Origin: CAYRGG01 sp964423745 | Lineage (GTDB): Bacteria > Pseudomonadota > Gammaproteobacteria > Competibacterales > Competibacteraceae | Direction of reading: 5' to 3' | Assembly (NCBI GenBank): GCA_964423745.1 | Contig: CAYRGG010000009.1 | Location: forward strand, 36,042-100,041 | Length of the DNA: 64,000 bases | Part shown: positions 26,605 to 34,343 of the stretch, in pieces | How positions within the stretch are numbered: position 1 is the stretch's first letter | Layout: the number at the start of each line of letters is the position of its first letter | Notes under the pieces: model-generated | The model's input: the letters and a program-made list of their open reading frames with translations, nothing else | The model's database searches: none | Told to the model about the DNA's origin: nothing | Translations under genes and position numbers: made by a program

Positions 26605-26949
26605 GTGCCTCAAGCTGCCCAACCCAAACAGGTTATTGTTTTTGCTGACCGAAATGGCTATGAGCCGTTTACGGCATGGCTTGAAGCCCTACGAGATCTG
26701 AAAGGAAAGCAACGGATACAGGCGAGACTAAGACGGCTTGAGCAGGGGTTATATGGTGACTGCGAGTCGATTGGTGACGGTGTTTCAGAGCTGAGAATGT
26801 TCTTCGGCCCGGGCTACCGCGTTTATTTTGGTGAGCACGCCAATTGTATTGTAGTCTTATTATGTGGTGGCGATAAAAGCACTCAAAACAAGGATATCAA
26901 ACAGGCCAAAACCTATTGGAAGGAGTATCAGACTCATGACAAAATCTGA
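26605..26949 (+). CDS. HigB/RelE-superfamily toxin
   Basis: This 114-residue protein looks like the addiction-module killer type of the RelE/ParE superfamily, which cleaves mRNA on the ribosome. The family features seen are EPFTAWLEALRDLKGKQRIQARLRRLEQGLYGDCESIGDGVSELRMFFGPGYRVYF, where the basic helix pair and RVYF strand correspond to the known fold, and a C-terminal LLCGGDKSTQNKDIKQA. It starts with GTG at 26605. Toxin precedes antitoxin, the HigBA order, and the genes overlap by 14 bases. Confidence 0.88.
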   Translation: MPQAAQPKQVIVFADRNGYEPFTAWLEALRDLKGKQRIQARLRRLEQGLYGDCESIGDGVSELRMFFGPGYRVYFGEHANCIVVLLCGGDKSTQNKDIKQAKTYWKEYQTHDKI

Positions 26950-27262
26950 ATACAGAAGCTTTAATCAGGTTGAGGAGGAATATTACCGGAATCATCCGAA
27001 TGAAATTGATAGTTACCTGACAACCTGTTTTGAAGAATACGCCGAGGACGGTTGTATACCAGCCTTACTTGCCTCCTTGCGCATGATTGCCCGCATCAAG
27101 GGCTTGTCGGCGACCGCCGGCGTGGCAGGTCTTTCTCGCAAAGAGATGCAAAAAGCTTTATCGGAACAGGTTAACCCCGGATTTGAAAGCATCAGCGCGA
27201 TCATACAGGCCATGGGTTACCGCTTAGTACCTGAGAAGCGGGAAGTTCCGCATGTCGAATGA
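26936..27262 (+). CDS. HigA-like helix-turn-helix antitoxin
   Basis: The 108-residue partner starts at the ATG at 26936 (MTKSEYRSFNQVEEEYY); the frame is open to 26864 but those residues lie within the toxin gene. It has an acidic N-terminal half that should wrap the toxin and a helix-turn-helix near residues 60-95 (ATAGVAGLSRKEMQKALS...GFESISAIIQAMGYRLVP), the form of the addiction-module antidote family. It should neutralise the toxin and repress the pair from the upstream palindrome. Confidence 0.88.
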   Translation: MTKSEYRSFNQVEEEYYRNHPNEIDSYLTTCFEEYAEDGCIPALLASLRMIARIKGLSATAGVAGLSRKEMQKALSEQVNPGFESISAIIQAMGYRLVPEKREVPHVE

Positions 27263-28014
27263 GTTTTAATTAAGTTATGTAGGGGACATGATCTTGCCTA
27301 GACAGGTTACTGTTCTTCTCGCAAGAACCCCGCATGCAGCGTGCCGCAAAAAACCGTTTGCCGCCTATTATTGTTGACGGCGTGGAATGGCGAATGCTGC
27401 TTCTAGGCACATACCGACCCGTCCTTAGTCTATAACGTAATTGTAGTGAAAAGTAGGTTGAGGTGAGATTGACGAACCCCAACATATCAACTCCCGCCTT
27501 TACTTCGGGGTTCATTGTTATTCATTCCAAACCACCAAAACCGCTATTATTTGTTTAGCTCGCGGAGTCAAGTAAATAACTGACCTTAAATATCACATCA
27601 AAGCCAAAATTAGTCATCTGACTCCCCTATTAATAGCTAATTCTGTTACTGCTTTAGTTATCCTAATATAAGATTCTGATTTTAAAAAAAATTTAATAAC
27701 GTTAAGTTGGCCCTTTTTTTGCAAAAATCATTCTGTTAATTAGTATGGTTTAGTAAAAAGATTTTTTCTTTTTTAGTGCTGCTCCTGATAGCTTCGTGTG
27801 GGTTGTTAGACTTTTTTGTGCAGTAAAACGGTTTTGTGTTACTAGTCTAAAAGTTGGTTTGAAAAATACAATTTATTCATAGCAACTCATTAATTAATAA
27901 ATGATTCTTTAAAATAGGTATACCACAACACAATCCCATAGAATCTAATTAACAGTATTAACAGTTGTTGAGAAATCACTTAATCAATTTACTCAAAAGT
28001 AAAAGGGAATTCTT
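27263..28014. other. 752-base AT-rich gap after the toxin-antitoxin genes
   Basis: Nothing here codes convincingly. A 34-codon fragment at 27333-27437 and an 81-codon antisense frame at 27270-27515 are isolated, without ribosome binding sites. The only structured element is the short repeat at 27453-27514. The right part (27600-28000) is very A+T rich and probably carries the promoter of the Pmp3-like gene. Confidence 0.5.
27453..27514 (+). repeat. Fragment of a GTAGGTTGGGGTGAG-type repeat
   Basis: GTAGGTTGAGGTGAGATTGA followed by CGAACCCCAACA has the form of a dispersed sequence common in proteobacterial genomes (GTAGGTTGGGGTGAGC...GAACCCCAAC). GAACCCC (27474-27480) also pairs with GGGGTTC (27508-27514). 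Only one copy is seen here. Confidence 0.55.
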
Positions 28015-28209
28015 ATGAGATTAATATTGGCAATTTTTTTACCTTTTCTGCAATTTTTTACTATAGGTAGACCCTTCGCTGGCACTATTTGTTTTGTTTT
28101 GCAAATAACGCTTATTGGTTGGCTTCCGGCGGCTATTTGGTCTGTCTATGCATTAAGTCAGTACAAAACTGACAAAAAAATTGCTCAGGCTATGGCTCAA
28201 TCTAGTTGA
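28015..28209 (+). CDS. YqaE/Pmp3-family membrane protein
   Basis: The 64-residue product has two membrane segments (about 3-20 and 26-47) and the family look: MRLILAIFLPFLQFFTIGRP, then an internal TLIGWLPAAIWSVYALSQYK. Pmp3-type proteins are small stress-responsive inner membrane proteins whose exact job in bacteria is not settled. AAGGGAA lies seven bases before the ATG. It may share a transcript with the lipoprotein 42 bases downstream. Confidence 0.8.
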   Translation: MRLILAIFLPFLQFFTIGRPFAGTICFVLQITLIGWLPAAIWSVYALSQYKTDKKIAQAMAQSS

Positions 28210-28251
28210 AAATTAAATTCAAGCTTCATTTAAATAAACGGTATCTCAAGG

Positions 28252-28620
28252 ATGAAAAAAACTTTAGTTTATTCAGTTTGTTTATCATTTAGTCTTTTCG
28301 GTTGTGCAAACACACCACTTGATTACAAGACGGGCACTGAAATTACCCAAGCACAAATTTCACAATTTACAGTGGGTAAAACCTTACAAAATGAAGTTGT
28401 CAATTCTGTTGGACAACCAAACCGCAAAGAGGCTCTCGGTGCTAAAGAAGTTTGGTACTACGATTTCAACAAAGTAGGCGCCTTCTTTAACGGTAACGTA
28501 AGCGAGGCCACCGTTTTTGAATGGGACGCTTCGGGTAAACTTTTGCAAGTTTATAAAACTGGAAAAAGTGCTAAAACGGGTAATGCATTGCTGGATGCTG
28601 CTAATGCATCTTCCATTTAA
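28252..28620 (+). CDS. Small lipoprotein with SmpA/BamE-like pattern
   Basis: The 122-residue product has a lipoprotein signal with the lipobox LFGC (Cys18). The mature domain TEITQAQISQFTVGKTLQNE followed by VVNSVGQPNRKEALGAKEVWYYDF has the 'K-T-x-x-E-V-...-G-x-P' pattern of the SmpA/OmlA (BamE-like) fold, which is used by several outer membrane lipoproteins. It is not BamE itself by this evidence. AAGG directly abuts the ATG, an unusually close spacing. Confidence 0.75.
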   Translation: MKKTLVYSVCLSFSLFGCANTPLDYKTGTEITQAQISQFTVGKTLQNEVVNSVGQPNRKEALGAKEVWYYDFNKVGAFFNGNVSEATVFEWDASGKLLQVYKTGKSAKTGNALLDAANASSI

Positions 28621-28623
28621 GAG

Positions 28624-28698
28624 TACATGTCGTTAGCCTTCGGTATCGGCGTGCTCATGTGCTTTTTGTACACGATACGCGCCGATTTCGGCCATTCT
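28624..28698 (-). repeat. MITE-like element, family B, interior copy
   Basis: The reverse complement of this segment matches the interior of the element at 16572-16698 (ACGCCGATACCGAAGGCTAACGA against ACGCCGAGACCGAAGGCTAACGA). GCCTTCGG-ATCGGCG at 28636-28651 pairs with CGCCGAT-CGGC at 28679-28692, so it forms a long stem between the convergent stops of the lipoprotein and TPR genes. The terminal CTAGAGC repeats of the longer copy are missing. It can act as a two-way transcript end. Confidence 0.7.
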
Positions 28699-28701
28699 TA
28701 G

Positions 28702-30024
28702 TCAACTAGAAGGCTGCTGAGCTGGGCTAGGTTCTACGAAAGCCTCTTCTTGTAAAAAAGTCCGCCGCTCGATCTCGCTTTCCACATGGGCTAACCACTC
28801 TTCAGCCATCTGTTGACTACGCTTGTCGGTCAGCGCCTTTTCGAAAACCGCACGCGCCTGAACAAACTTGTTTTGATTAAACAGCGCCATGCCAAGCATA
28901 ATATGGGCGGTGTCCGGGCGTCGTAAGCCCCCTTTAGCCAAACCTTTTTGTAACGCCTGTACGGCATCATCCCACCGTTCCAGATTGATATAGGATTGCG
29001 CAAGCCGCACATAAAGCTCACCTTCTTGGGCTAAAGCAGCCGCCTGCTCTAAAGGGGAAATAGCTTTATCGTCTTCCTGGGCCTGCTGCCAGGCTTGGGA
29101 AAGCAGCCGCAGGTTATTTTCAGATTCTGCGATGCGTTTTGCCGCCAATTCTTTTTCTAACAGTTCTCCTGCCTTAAAGGGTAGGCCATGGAGCATATAA
29201 AGATTAGCTAGATTCATAATCTGATGGGATTCTTTGATATAGCCTTTTTCGTAGAGCACTTCGGTAATAGCCAGTTGTTTCGCGGTATCGCCCAATTGGC
29301 TATAAACCGCCGCGAGGGTTATTAAGTAGCGATCTTTTGGATAAAGCTGTATCAGCTCCTTCAGCACGTCTACCATACGCGGGTAGTCTTCCAACTCAAA
29401 ATAGATAACCTGCAATAACAACAACCAATTTTCCTTGGGGCGTTGACCCTGCTGCCGGGATATTTGGATGGCGGTGCGAATGGGTTGCAGGGCCTCTTTA
29501 AACTGCTTGAGTTGAAAGTGGGCTTGTCCCAGCAATACATAAACATCCGCCGCGGGTTCTTCCGTCATAGCCAATAACTGGTTGATGGAGACGAGGGCTT
29601 GTTGATAATCTTCGACGACAAAATACAATTGACTGAGGGTTTTCAATGTACTCTGGGTTAGGGCATCGGGAAGTGCGCCCTGGTCTAGCACCTGCTGGTA
29701 AGCGTTGATGGCCTCAGCGTAGCTTTCCTGTAGATAATAGGTATAAGCGGTATAATTCCAAACCTGGGCGGTCTCATAGACGCTTAAGCTTCTGCGACCC
29801 CGTAGATCGTCTAGCAACTCATGGACTTCTGAGTAATTTTCTTGTTCAGCCAATTCTTGGGCTTCCTGCAGCCTTTTAAAAACCCTCTGACTCATGGCGG
29901 CAGTGGCTTTCGTGCTCCGGTTCTCATCATCCGCATTGTTTACCAAAGGGACAAACAACATCCCTATGCTTAACCAGACTACGATCATTGCATACCAACC
30001 GGACTTCTTTAGGTACTTAAACAC
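28702..30024 (-). CDS. TPR protein of the TonB operon
   Basis: The 440-residue product has an N-terminal membrane anchor or signal (about residues 11-29) and then tetratricopeptide repeats through most of its length; YVLLGQAHFQLKQFKEALQP and AHIMLGMALFNQNKFVQARA are clear units. TPR proteins of this size often end DUF3450-ExbB-ExbD-TonB operons in marine gammaproteobacteria, where they are thought to bind TonB or cargo in the periplasm. It starts six bases after tonB. Its C-terminal tail (EAFVEPSPAQQPSS) is low-complexity. Confidence 0.88.
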   Translation of the reverse strand: MFKYLKKSGWYAMIVVWLSIGMLFVPLVNNADDENRSTKATAAMSQRVFKRLQEAQELAEQENYSEVHELLDDLRGRRSLSVYETAQVWNYTAYTYYLQESYAEAINAYQQVLDQGALPDALTQSTLKTLSQLYFVVEDYQQALVSINQLLAMTEEPAADVYVLLGQAHFQLKQFKEALQPIRTAIQISRQQGQRPKENWLLLLQVIYFELEDYPRMVDVLKELIQLYPKDRYLITLAAVYSQLGDTAKQLAITEVLYEKGYIKESHQIMNLANLYMLHGLPFKAGELLEKELAAKRIAESENNLRLLSQAWQQAQEDDKAISPLEQAAALAQEGELYVRLAQSYINLERWDDAVQALQKGLAKGGLRRPDTAHIMLGMALFNQNKFVQARAVFEKALTDKRSQQMAEEWLAHVESEIERRTFLQEEAFVEPSPAQQPSS

Positions 30025-30030
30025 CCGCTT

Positions 30031-30678
30031 TCACCTTTCCAAACGAAACGAAATCTTATTGCGCACACCCGCCACTTCGACGGGTTGACCGTCGATGACG
30101 CGGGGTTTGTATTTAAACTTTAAGGCAGCATCTACCGCGGCTTGATGAAAAATATCCGTTTCAGGGGACGATTCCACCACCCGCACGTCTTTCACCATAC
30201 CCCTTTCTGTCACAGTAAACTCGATAATCACATAACCCTCTATACCCCGGGAAAGAGCGCGTCGGGGATAAACCGGTTGCACTTTAACAATGGGTAAATA
30301 CTCGCCGTCGCCCATTTGGAGACTGAAACCACCGGCTGACACATCCATATCAGTGTCCACGGGGGCGGCATTGACAGCGATTTTGTTGACCGTGGGATTA
30401 ATGTCATCCAATTGTGGTGTAGGGGGTTTTGGAGGTGGTGCTTTTGGTGGCGGCGGTTTTTTCGGTTTAGGCTTTTTTCGTTCAACCACCTCTTCCCGTT
30501 CGACCCGCACAAAATCTACCACTTGTCCGCGTTCCACCTCATCGGCTATGCGATCAGACGAAGTGATAAGATACTGCATGGTCCAAAGCAAACCCAAGGT
30601 TACAAAAGCTGCAAGCAGCAGACCCAAAGCTAGTCTGAGCAGGGTTTGTGGCGTATTTTGAACAGCTACGGTGGTCAT
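30031..30678 (-). CDS. tonB: TonB-family energy transducer
   Basis: TonB carries the proton-motive force from ExbB/ExbD to outer membrane receptors. The 215-residue product has a single N-terminal membrane segment (about residues 14-36), a Lys/Pro-rich spacer (KKPKPKKPPPPKAPPPKP) and a complete C-terminal TonB domain (VYPRRALSRGIEGYVIIEFT...FKYKPRVIDGQPVEVAGV). It follows exbD by 36 bases. Confidence 0.95.
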   Translation of the reverse strand: MTTVAVQNTPQTLLRLALGLLLAAFVTLGLLWTMQYLITSSDRIADEVERGQVVDFVRVEREEVVERKKPKPKKPPPPKAPPPKPPTPQLDDINPTVNKIAVNAAPVDTDMDVSAGGFSLQMGDGEYLPIVKVQPVYPRRALSRGIEGYVIIEFTVTERGMVKDVRVVESSPETDIFHQAAVDAALKFKYKPRVIDGQPVEVAGVRNKISFRLER

Positions 30679-30714
30679 GACAGCGGGCTTTGCTAGAAGA
30701 ATCTAAAAACCAAA

Positions 30715-31131
30715 TCAAGGGTCTTGAGCGGCAATGGCCACATTGAAAACTCCTGCTTGACGAGCGGCATCCATCACTTCAATAAGCGTCTCGGTTTTAG
30801 ACTCTTTATCCGCCTGGATCACCACCGAACCTTGAGGGTTCTCAGCATACAATCGTTCAATATTGGGTCGCACAGAGCGAATATCCACCCGCCGCCGATC
30901 AATCCAGATTTCATTTTTAGCGTTTATCGCCACCAGAATATTGGCTTTTTCCTGCTTGACGGCGGTTTCAGCATCGGGTCGGTTGACATCAATACCCGCC
31001 TCTTTAACAAAAGTCGCCGTCACAATAAAAAAGATCAGCATGATAAACACCACATCCAGCATAGGGGTGGTATCGATACTAGACTCTTCGTCATCCCCTA
31101 TGGAGCGAGAACGGTTTCTACGCATACGCAT
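30715..31131 (-). CDS. exbD: ExbD-family biopolymer transporter subunit
   Basis: ExbD forms the proton-conducting core with ExbB. The 138-residue product has one membrane segment near residues 24-44 (TPMLDVVFIMLIFFIVTATF) including the functionally essential aspartate in TPMLDV, and a periplasmic domain ending in EVMDAARQAGVFNVAIAAQDP. Confidence 0.95.
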   Translation of the reverse strand: MRMRRNRSRSIGDDEESSIDTTPMLDVVFIMLIFFIVTATFVKEAGIDVNRPDAETAVKQEKANILVAINAKNEIWIDRRRVDIRSVRPNIERLYAENPQGSVVIQADKESKTETLIEVMDAARQAGVFNVAIAAQDP

Positions 31132-31147
31132 CTCCTCAAACGGGCTA

Positions 31148-31702
31148 TCAAAGGTGATCGGTGATCAATTGTTCGCCAAGGCGCTGACGTTCGCGAACCA
31201 CTCGGCGCTGTAGATAAACGTTCATAAATATGCCGGAGAGGGCCGCCACCATACCCGCCATGGTGGTAATCATGGCCTTTGATACGCCGGTGGCCATGGA
31301 GCGAGGGTTGCCGGAACCCGCCACCGCCATCACATCGAACACTTCAATCATGCCTGCTACGGTGCCCAGTAGTCCCAATAGCGGGCATAAGGCCACCAGT
31401 GCTTTGAGCACCCGAAGATGACGCTCCAATCCTTGCGACACCACGGATATGAGCCGTGCGCGAACTTGATGAGCGTACCAGGACCGACGATCAGACCGCT
31501 CCTTCCAGCTTTGCAATGCTTGGTGCATCGCTTGCCGATGACTGCTCCGTAAATAGAATAAGTGATCGAAAATCAGCCCCCACATGATAAAGGTTACTAG
31601 AGCAATCACCACCAATACGGGTCCACCAAGCTCCAAGAAATCCCGCACATTATCTTTAAACAAGATAATGGGTTCAGACATCGTTAGCCATAAATCCGCC
31701 AT
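31148..31702 (-). CDS. exbB: MotA/TolQ/ExbB-family subunit (short)
   Basis: The 184-residue product has the three-helix ExbB core: an N-terminal membrane segment (VLVVIALVTFIMWGLIFDHL), then LKALVALCPLLGLLGTVAGMIEVF and SKAMITTMAGMVAALSGIFM. It is the second ExbB-type gene of the operon, next to exbD. Having a long and a short ExbB side by side is the pattern of DUF3450-associated TonB systems. Confidence 0.92.
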   Translation of the reverse strand: MADLWLTMSEPIILFKDNVRDFLELGGPVLVVIALVTFIMWGLIFDHLFYLRSSHRQAMHQALQSWKERSDRRSWYAHQVRARLISVVSQGLERHLRVLKALVALCPLLGLLGTVAGMIEVFDVMAVAGSGNPRSMATGVSKAMITTMAGMVAALSGIFMNVYLQRRVVRERQRLGEQLITDHL

Positions 31703-31726
31703 AACAACACATGCCTTGGTTTAGGT

Positions 31727-33121
31727 TTAAGCGGCTTCAGCAGCTTGATCGGAAAGGGCCATGTGGTGTTTCTCGGCATGTTCGGCCACTAAACCGGCGG
31801 CTTGTTCTTCCAGAATTTGCGTCAAACGCTTTGCTCGGCCAGCCACTAAGGTATGGAGCAAAACCGTGGGAATAGCCACCATCAGACCCAAAGCCGTAGT
31901 AATCAGGGCTTGAGAAATACCGTTAGCCATGAGTTTCGGATCACCGGTGCCAAATAACGAGATCGCTTGAAAGGTAATAATCATGCCTGTGACTGTGCCG
32001 AGCAGCCCCAACAGAGGCGCTACCACAGAGATGATCTTCAGTAACATGACTAGCCGATTAAACTTAGGTGTTTCTTTAAGGATGGTTTCTTCCAGTTTTA
32101 ACTCCACGGTTTCAATGTCTGCTTGGGTATTATCGTGGTAGGTCTTTAGCACGCGACCCAACGCGTTGTTGTTATCCGGTTTGTCCAGGTTGCGTATTTG
32201 TCGGTTGACTTGTACTGAAGTAATCGTCAATACCACGAGACGCTGTAAGGCAATCAGCAGGGCCAAAGCGCCCAAACCTAAAATGATATAGCCGATAATG
32301 CCGCCCTGATGGATGCGCTCCCGAAGACTTGGCGTTTGCACTAACAAGGAAAGTAGCTGACCGCGGGACGGATCGAGGCCAAAGGCAACCGGCCCCTCAC
32401 TGGCGTTTTCCAGTTCCGCGGCGCTAGCCCGGTAACGTTGTTGAGGCTGACGAGCCAGTTCCACAAGCTGACCTGTTTCAGGGAGGTACTCGAGGTACTT
32501 GCCATCGGCAACCACATTAAATAAACCGACTCGCGTCACATCCTGTTGCCCTTGATCGCCATCTGCGCTAATCACCTCTGCTGGAAACTGAACTACTTTG
32601 CCGGATTCCGTCATCTCCCGTTGCAGCTCGAACCAAAGCCGTTCAATATCATCGATGGACGCTAATTCACTGGTTTCGCCCATTTTCTGAGCCAGTTCAT
32701 TGAGGAACTGGGTGCGTTCTGGAAATTGTGCTTGGGTGAGAGAGTTCTCGAACTGACCCCGCGTATCGCCGGCCACTTGTTGAATAACGCCAAACAATTC
32801 TTTGAGGGAACCTAGACGGTTATTGAGCACCTCTTGGAGCCTAGCGATCTCGGCTTCGTTTTCTTCAAAACGGGTTTCTAGGTTCTCACTGCGTTTCTCT
32901 TCCAGGGCCTGCTCTGCCTGAGCTTGCTCGAGTAGTTCCCCCTGGCGCGCCAAATTCGCCTCAAAGACTCTAATGCGCTCGGCGTTGGTTTCAGCGTCTT
33001 CGGCGCGACCGGTTTTGACCTGGTCTAGTAACGCATCTAAAGAAACAGGTTCATTAGCCAATAGGGATTGCTGATAAAACAAAGCAACCAAGGCGAGTAA
33101 CATGATACACGTCCTGATCAT
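31727..33121 (-). CDS. MotA/TolQ/ExbB-family subunit with coiled-coil N-terminus
   Basis: The 464-residue product has a signal peptide, a long helical Glu/Gln-rich region (about residues 30-130) predicted to be periplasmic coiled coil, and a C-terminal ExbB domain (GIIGYIILGLGALALLIALQ, ISVVAPLLGLLGTVTGMIITF and ISQALITTALGLMVAIPTVL). The coiled-coil extension is what distinguishes this class from ordinary ExbB and may contact the DUF3450 partner encoded just upstream, whose stop overlaps its start by four bases. Confidence 0.92.
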   Translation of the reverse strand: MIRTCIMLLALVALFYQQSLLANEPVSLDALLDQVKTGRAEDAETNAERIRVFEANLARQGELLEQAQAEQALEEKRSENLETRFEENEAEIARLQEVLNNRLGSLKELFGVIQQVAGDTRGQFENSLTQAQFPERTQFLNELAQKMGETSELASIDDIERLWFELQREMTESGKVVQFPAEVISADGDQGQQDVTRVGLFNVVADGKYLEYLPETGQLVELARQPQQRYRASAAELENASEGPVAFGLDPSRGQLLSLLVQTPSLRERIHQGGIIGYIILGLGALALLIALQRLVVLTITSVQVNRQIRNLDKPDNNNALGRVLKTYHDNTQADIETVELKLEETILKETPKFNRLVMLLKIISVVAPLLGLLGTVTGMIITFQAISLFGTGDPKLMANGISQALITTALGLMVAIPTVLLHTLVAGRAKRLTQILEEQAAGLVAEHAEKHHMALSDQAAEAA

Positions 33122-33936
33122 GACGCCGAATCCTGGGGGGCTGGCACTGGCATAACCAATAAGTCCGGCGCGGCCTGTTTGCGGGCAATCCGTAGGCCAT
33201 TAGCAATCTGTTGCCGATAGCGTGTCGGCGAAAGTTCTGCCCACCCCTGATTGGTCTGATCCCAGACACCGCTGCGCTCACCCGACAACGTTTGAAATAA
33301 TAGAGACACCCGGCCTATGCGCAAAAAATTTACCTCTTGCGCTTTACCGTCCAGTTCCAAGGTGCCTGTGTAAGCTTCGATGGTGCGCCCATAGTCATTT
33401 TCGATCTGATACGCTTCTAGCACGCGACGAAACTTTTCCGCAGCCGTGACATCCGAGCGCTCCATCATGGCGCGTAAATCAGCCACCCGCTTTTCGCGTT
33501 CTTCCCCAAGGAAAGGCAGATCCAGTTGCATAAAGGATTCTAGGGCATCGATCATACGCACCATCAGCGGTACAACTTGGCGTTCAATGGAGGATACACG
33601 ATCGATGGAATCTTCTATGGAGCCCATTTCAGCCATTTGATTATCAACTTGTTTTTGCAACAAGTTGTTGTAAACCCTTAGCCCTTCAATCGTATTAATG
33701 ACTTGTCGGTATTGGGTTACGAGATCTTCAGTCTGATCACTCAATCTGTCTACTTGAGTCTGAGCTTGTTTGCCTTCTTTAACCCGCTCTTGCCCTTCTG
33801 TGACCACTGGATCTACGGTTGCAGCCCAGGTGGGAAAAGGCAATAACGCTATTGTTATCAGCGCCAGCGCACAAAGTAAGTTTAAGCTACTGCTGGTGGA
33901 AGATTGCGGATAAGGCAAGGAATATAAACGTTTCAT
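33118..33936 (-). CDS. DUF3450 family protein
   Basis: The 272-residue product has a signal peptide (cleavage near TWAATVD, residues 38-41) and a long coiled coil (VNKEGKQAQTQ-like stretch through about residue 110). The pattern matches the DUF3450 family, found only beside ExbB/ExbD/TonB genes and proposed to be a periplasmic partner of the long ExbB. It is the first gene of the minus-strand operon and its upstream region holds a Pho box-like site at 34105-34122. Confidence 0.9.
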   Translation of the reverse strand: MKRLYSLPYPQSSTSSSLNLLCALALITIALLPFPTWAATVDPVVTEGQERVKEGKQAQTQVDRLSDQTEDLVTQYRQVINTIEGLRVYNNLLQKQVDNQMAEMGSIEDSIDRVSSIERQVVPLMVRMIDALESFMQLDLPFLGEEREKRVADLRAMMERSDVTAAEKFRRVLEAYQIENDYGRTIEAYTGTLELDGKAQEVNFLRIGRVSLLFQTLSGERSGVWDQTNQGWAELSPTRYRQQIANGLRIARKQAAPDLLVMPVPAPQDSAS

Positions 33937-34104
33937 GGAAAAAGTCTGTTTCTCTGCAGAAGCATTAAAAGCTGTTGATCATCGCTTTTCGCTCGCTATA
34001 GACATGGCTTGGCAAAAAGCAATACTTTTTTTGGAAGGTTAAGCCGACAAACCCGCTGTTTACTACCGATCAATAACAAATTTTTATAATGCTACCCGTC
34101 TTCT

Positions 34105-34122
34105 ATGAAATAAATGTGACAG
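34105..34122 (-). promoter_or_regulatory. Pho box-like site facing the TonB operon
   Basis: Read on the minus strand this is CTGTCACATTTATTTCAT. The E. coli-type Pho box is CTGTCAT-AWAW-CTGTCAY. The first half agrees except for an allowed C for T at its last base and the second half (ATTTCAT) matches five of seven. TAGCAT, a partial -10, begins ten bases downstream, the usual spacing for PhoB-dependent promoters. Confidence 0.45.
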
Positions 34123-34139
34123 TCAGATTTTCCCTCGGA

Positions 34140-34157
34140 CTGTCATAAATCCATAAT
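34140..34157 (+). promoter_or_regulatory. Pho box-like site facing the TonB-dependent receptor
   Basis: CTGTCATAAATCCATAAT has a perfect first half CTGTCAT and spacer AAAT, with a degenerate second half CCATAAT. TAGTTT ten bases later is a weak -10. With the opposed site 17 bases away it forms a symmetric pair. Confidence 0.45.
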
Positions 34158-34343
34158 ATTTCGCCGCTAGTTTGTCCCTCGCAGCCGAGCGGCTCGAAAT
34201 AAGCGCTAGTCTGCAATCGCCATCCCTATAGAGCGTGACGTGAGCGATCACCCACACAGACTGTTCCTATCGTTGACGTCTTGGGTAAACATCCATCTGG
34301 CCTCCCCTAGAACTGCTCTTGATTCAACTACTCAAGTTTATAA

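Larger units (their letters stand above)
33937..34343. other. Divergent regulatory region of the TonB system
   Basis: This 407-base gap separates the DUF3450/ExbB/TonB operon (leftward) from the TonB-dependent receptor (rightward). It holds two opposed Pho box-like sequences at 34105-34122 and 34140-34157, each pointing at one of the two transcription units. No open frame in it looks like a gene. If the boxes work, the receptor leader is about 170 nt and the operon leader about 150 nt. Confidence 0.6.

Noticed and set aside
27333..27437. Possible gene fragment (MQRAAKNRLPPIIVDG...)
   Set aside because: Only 34 codons, no start signal, no family I can name; could be a pseudogene remnant but unsupported.
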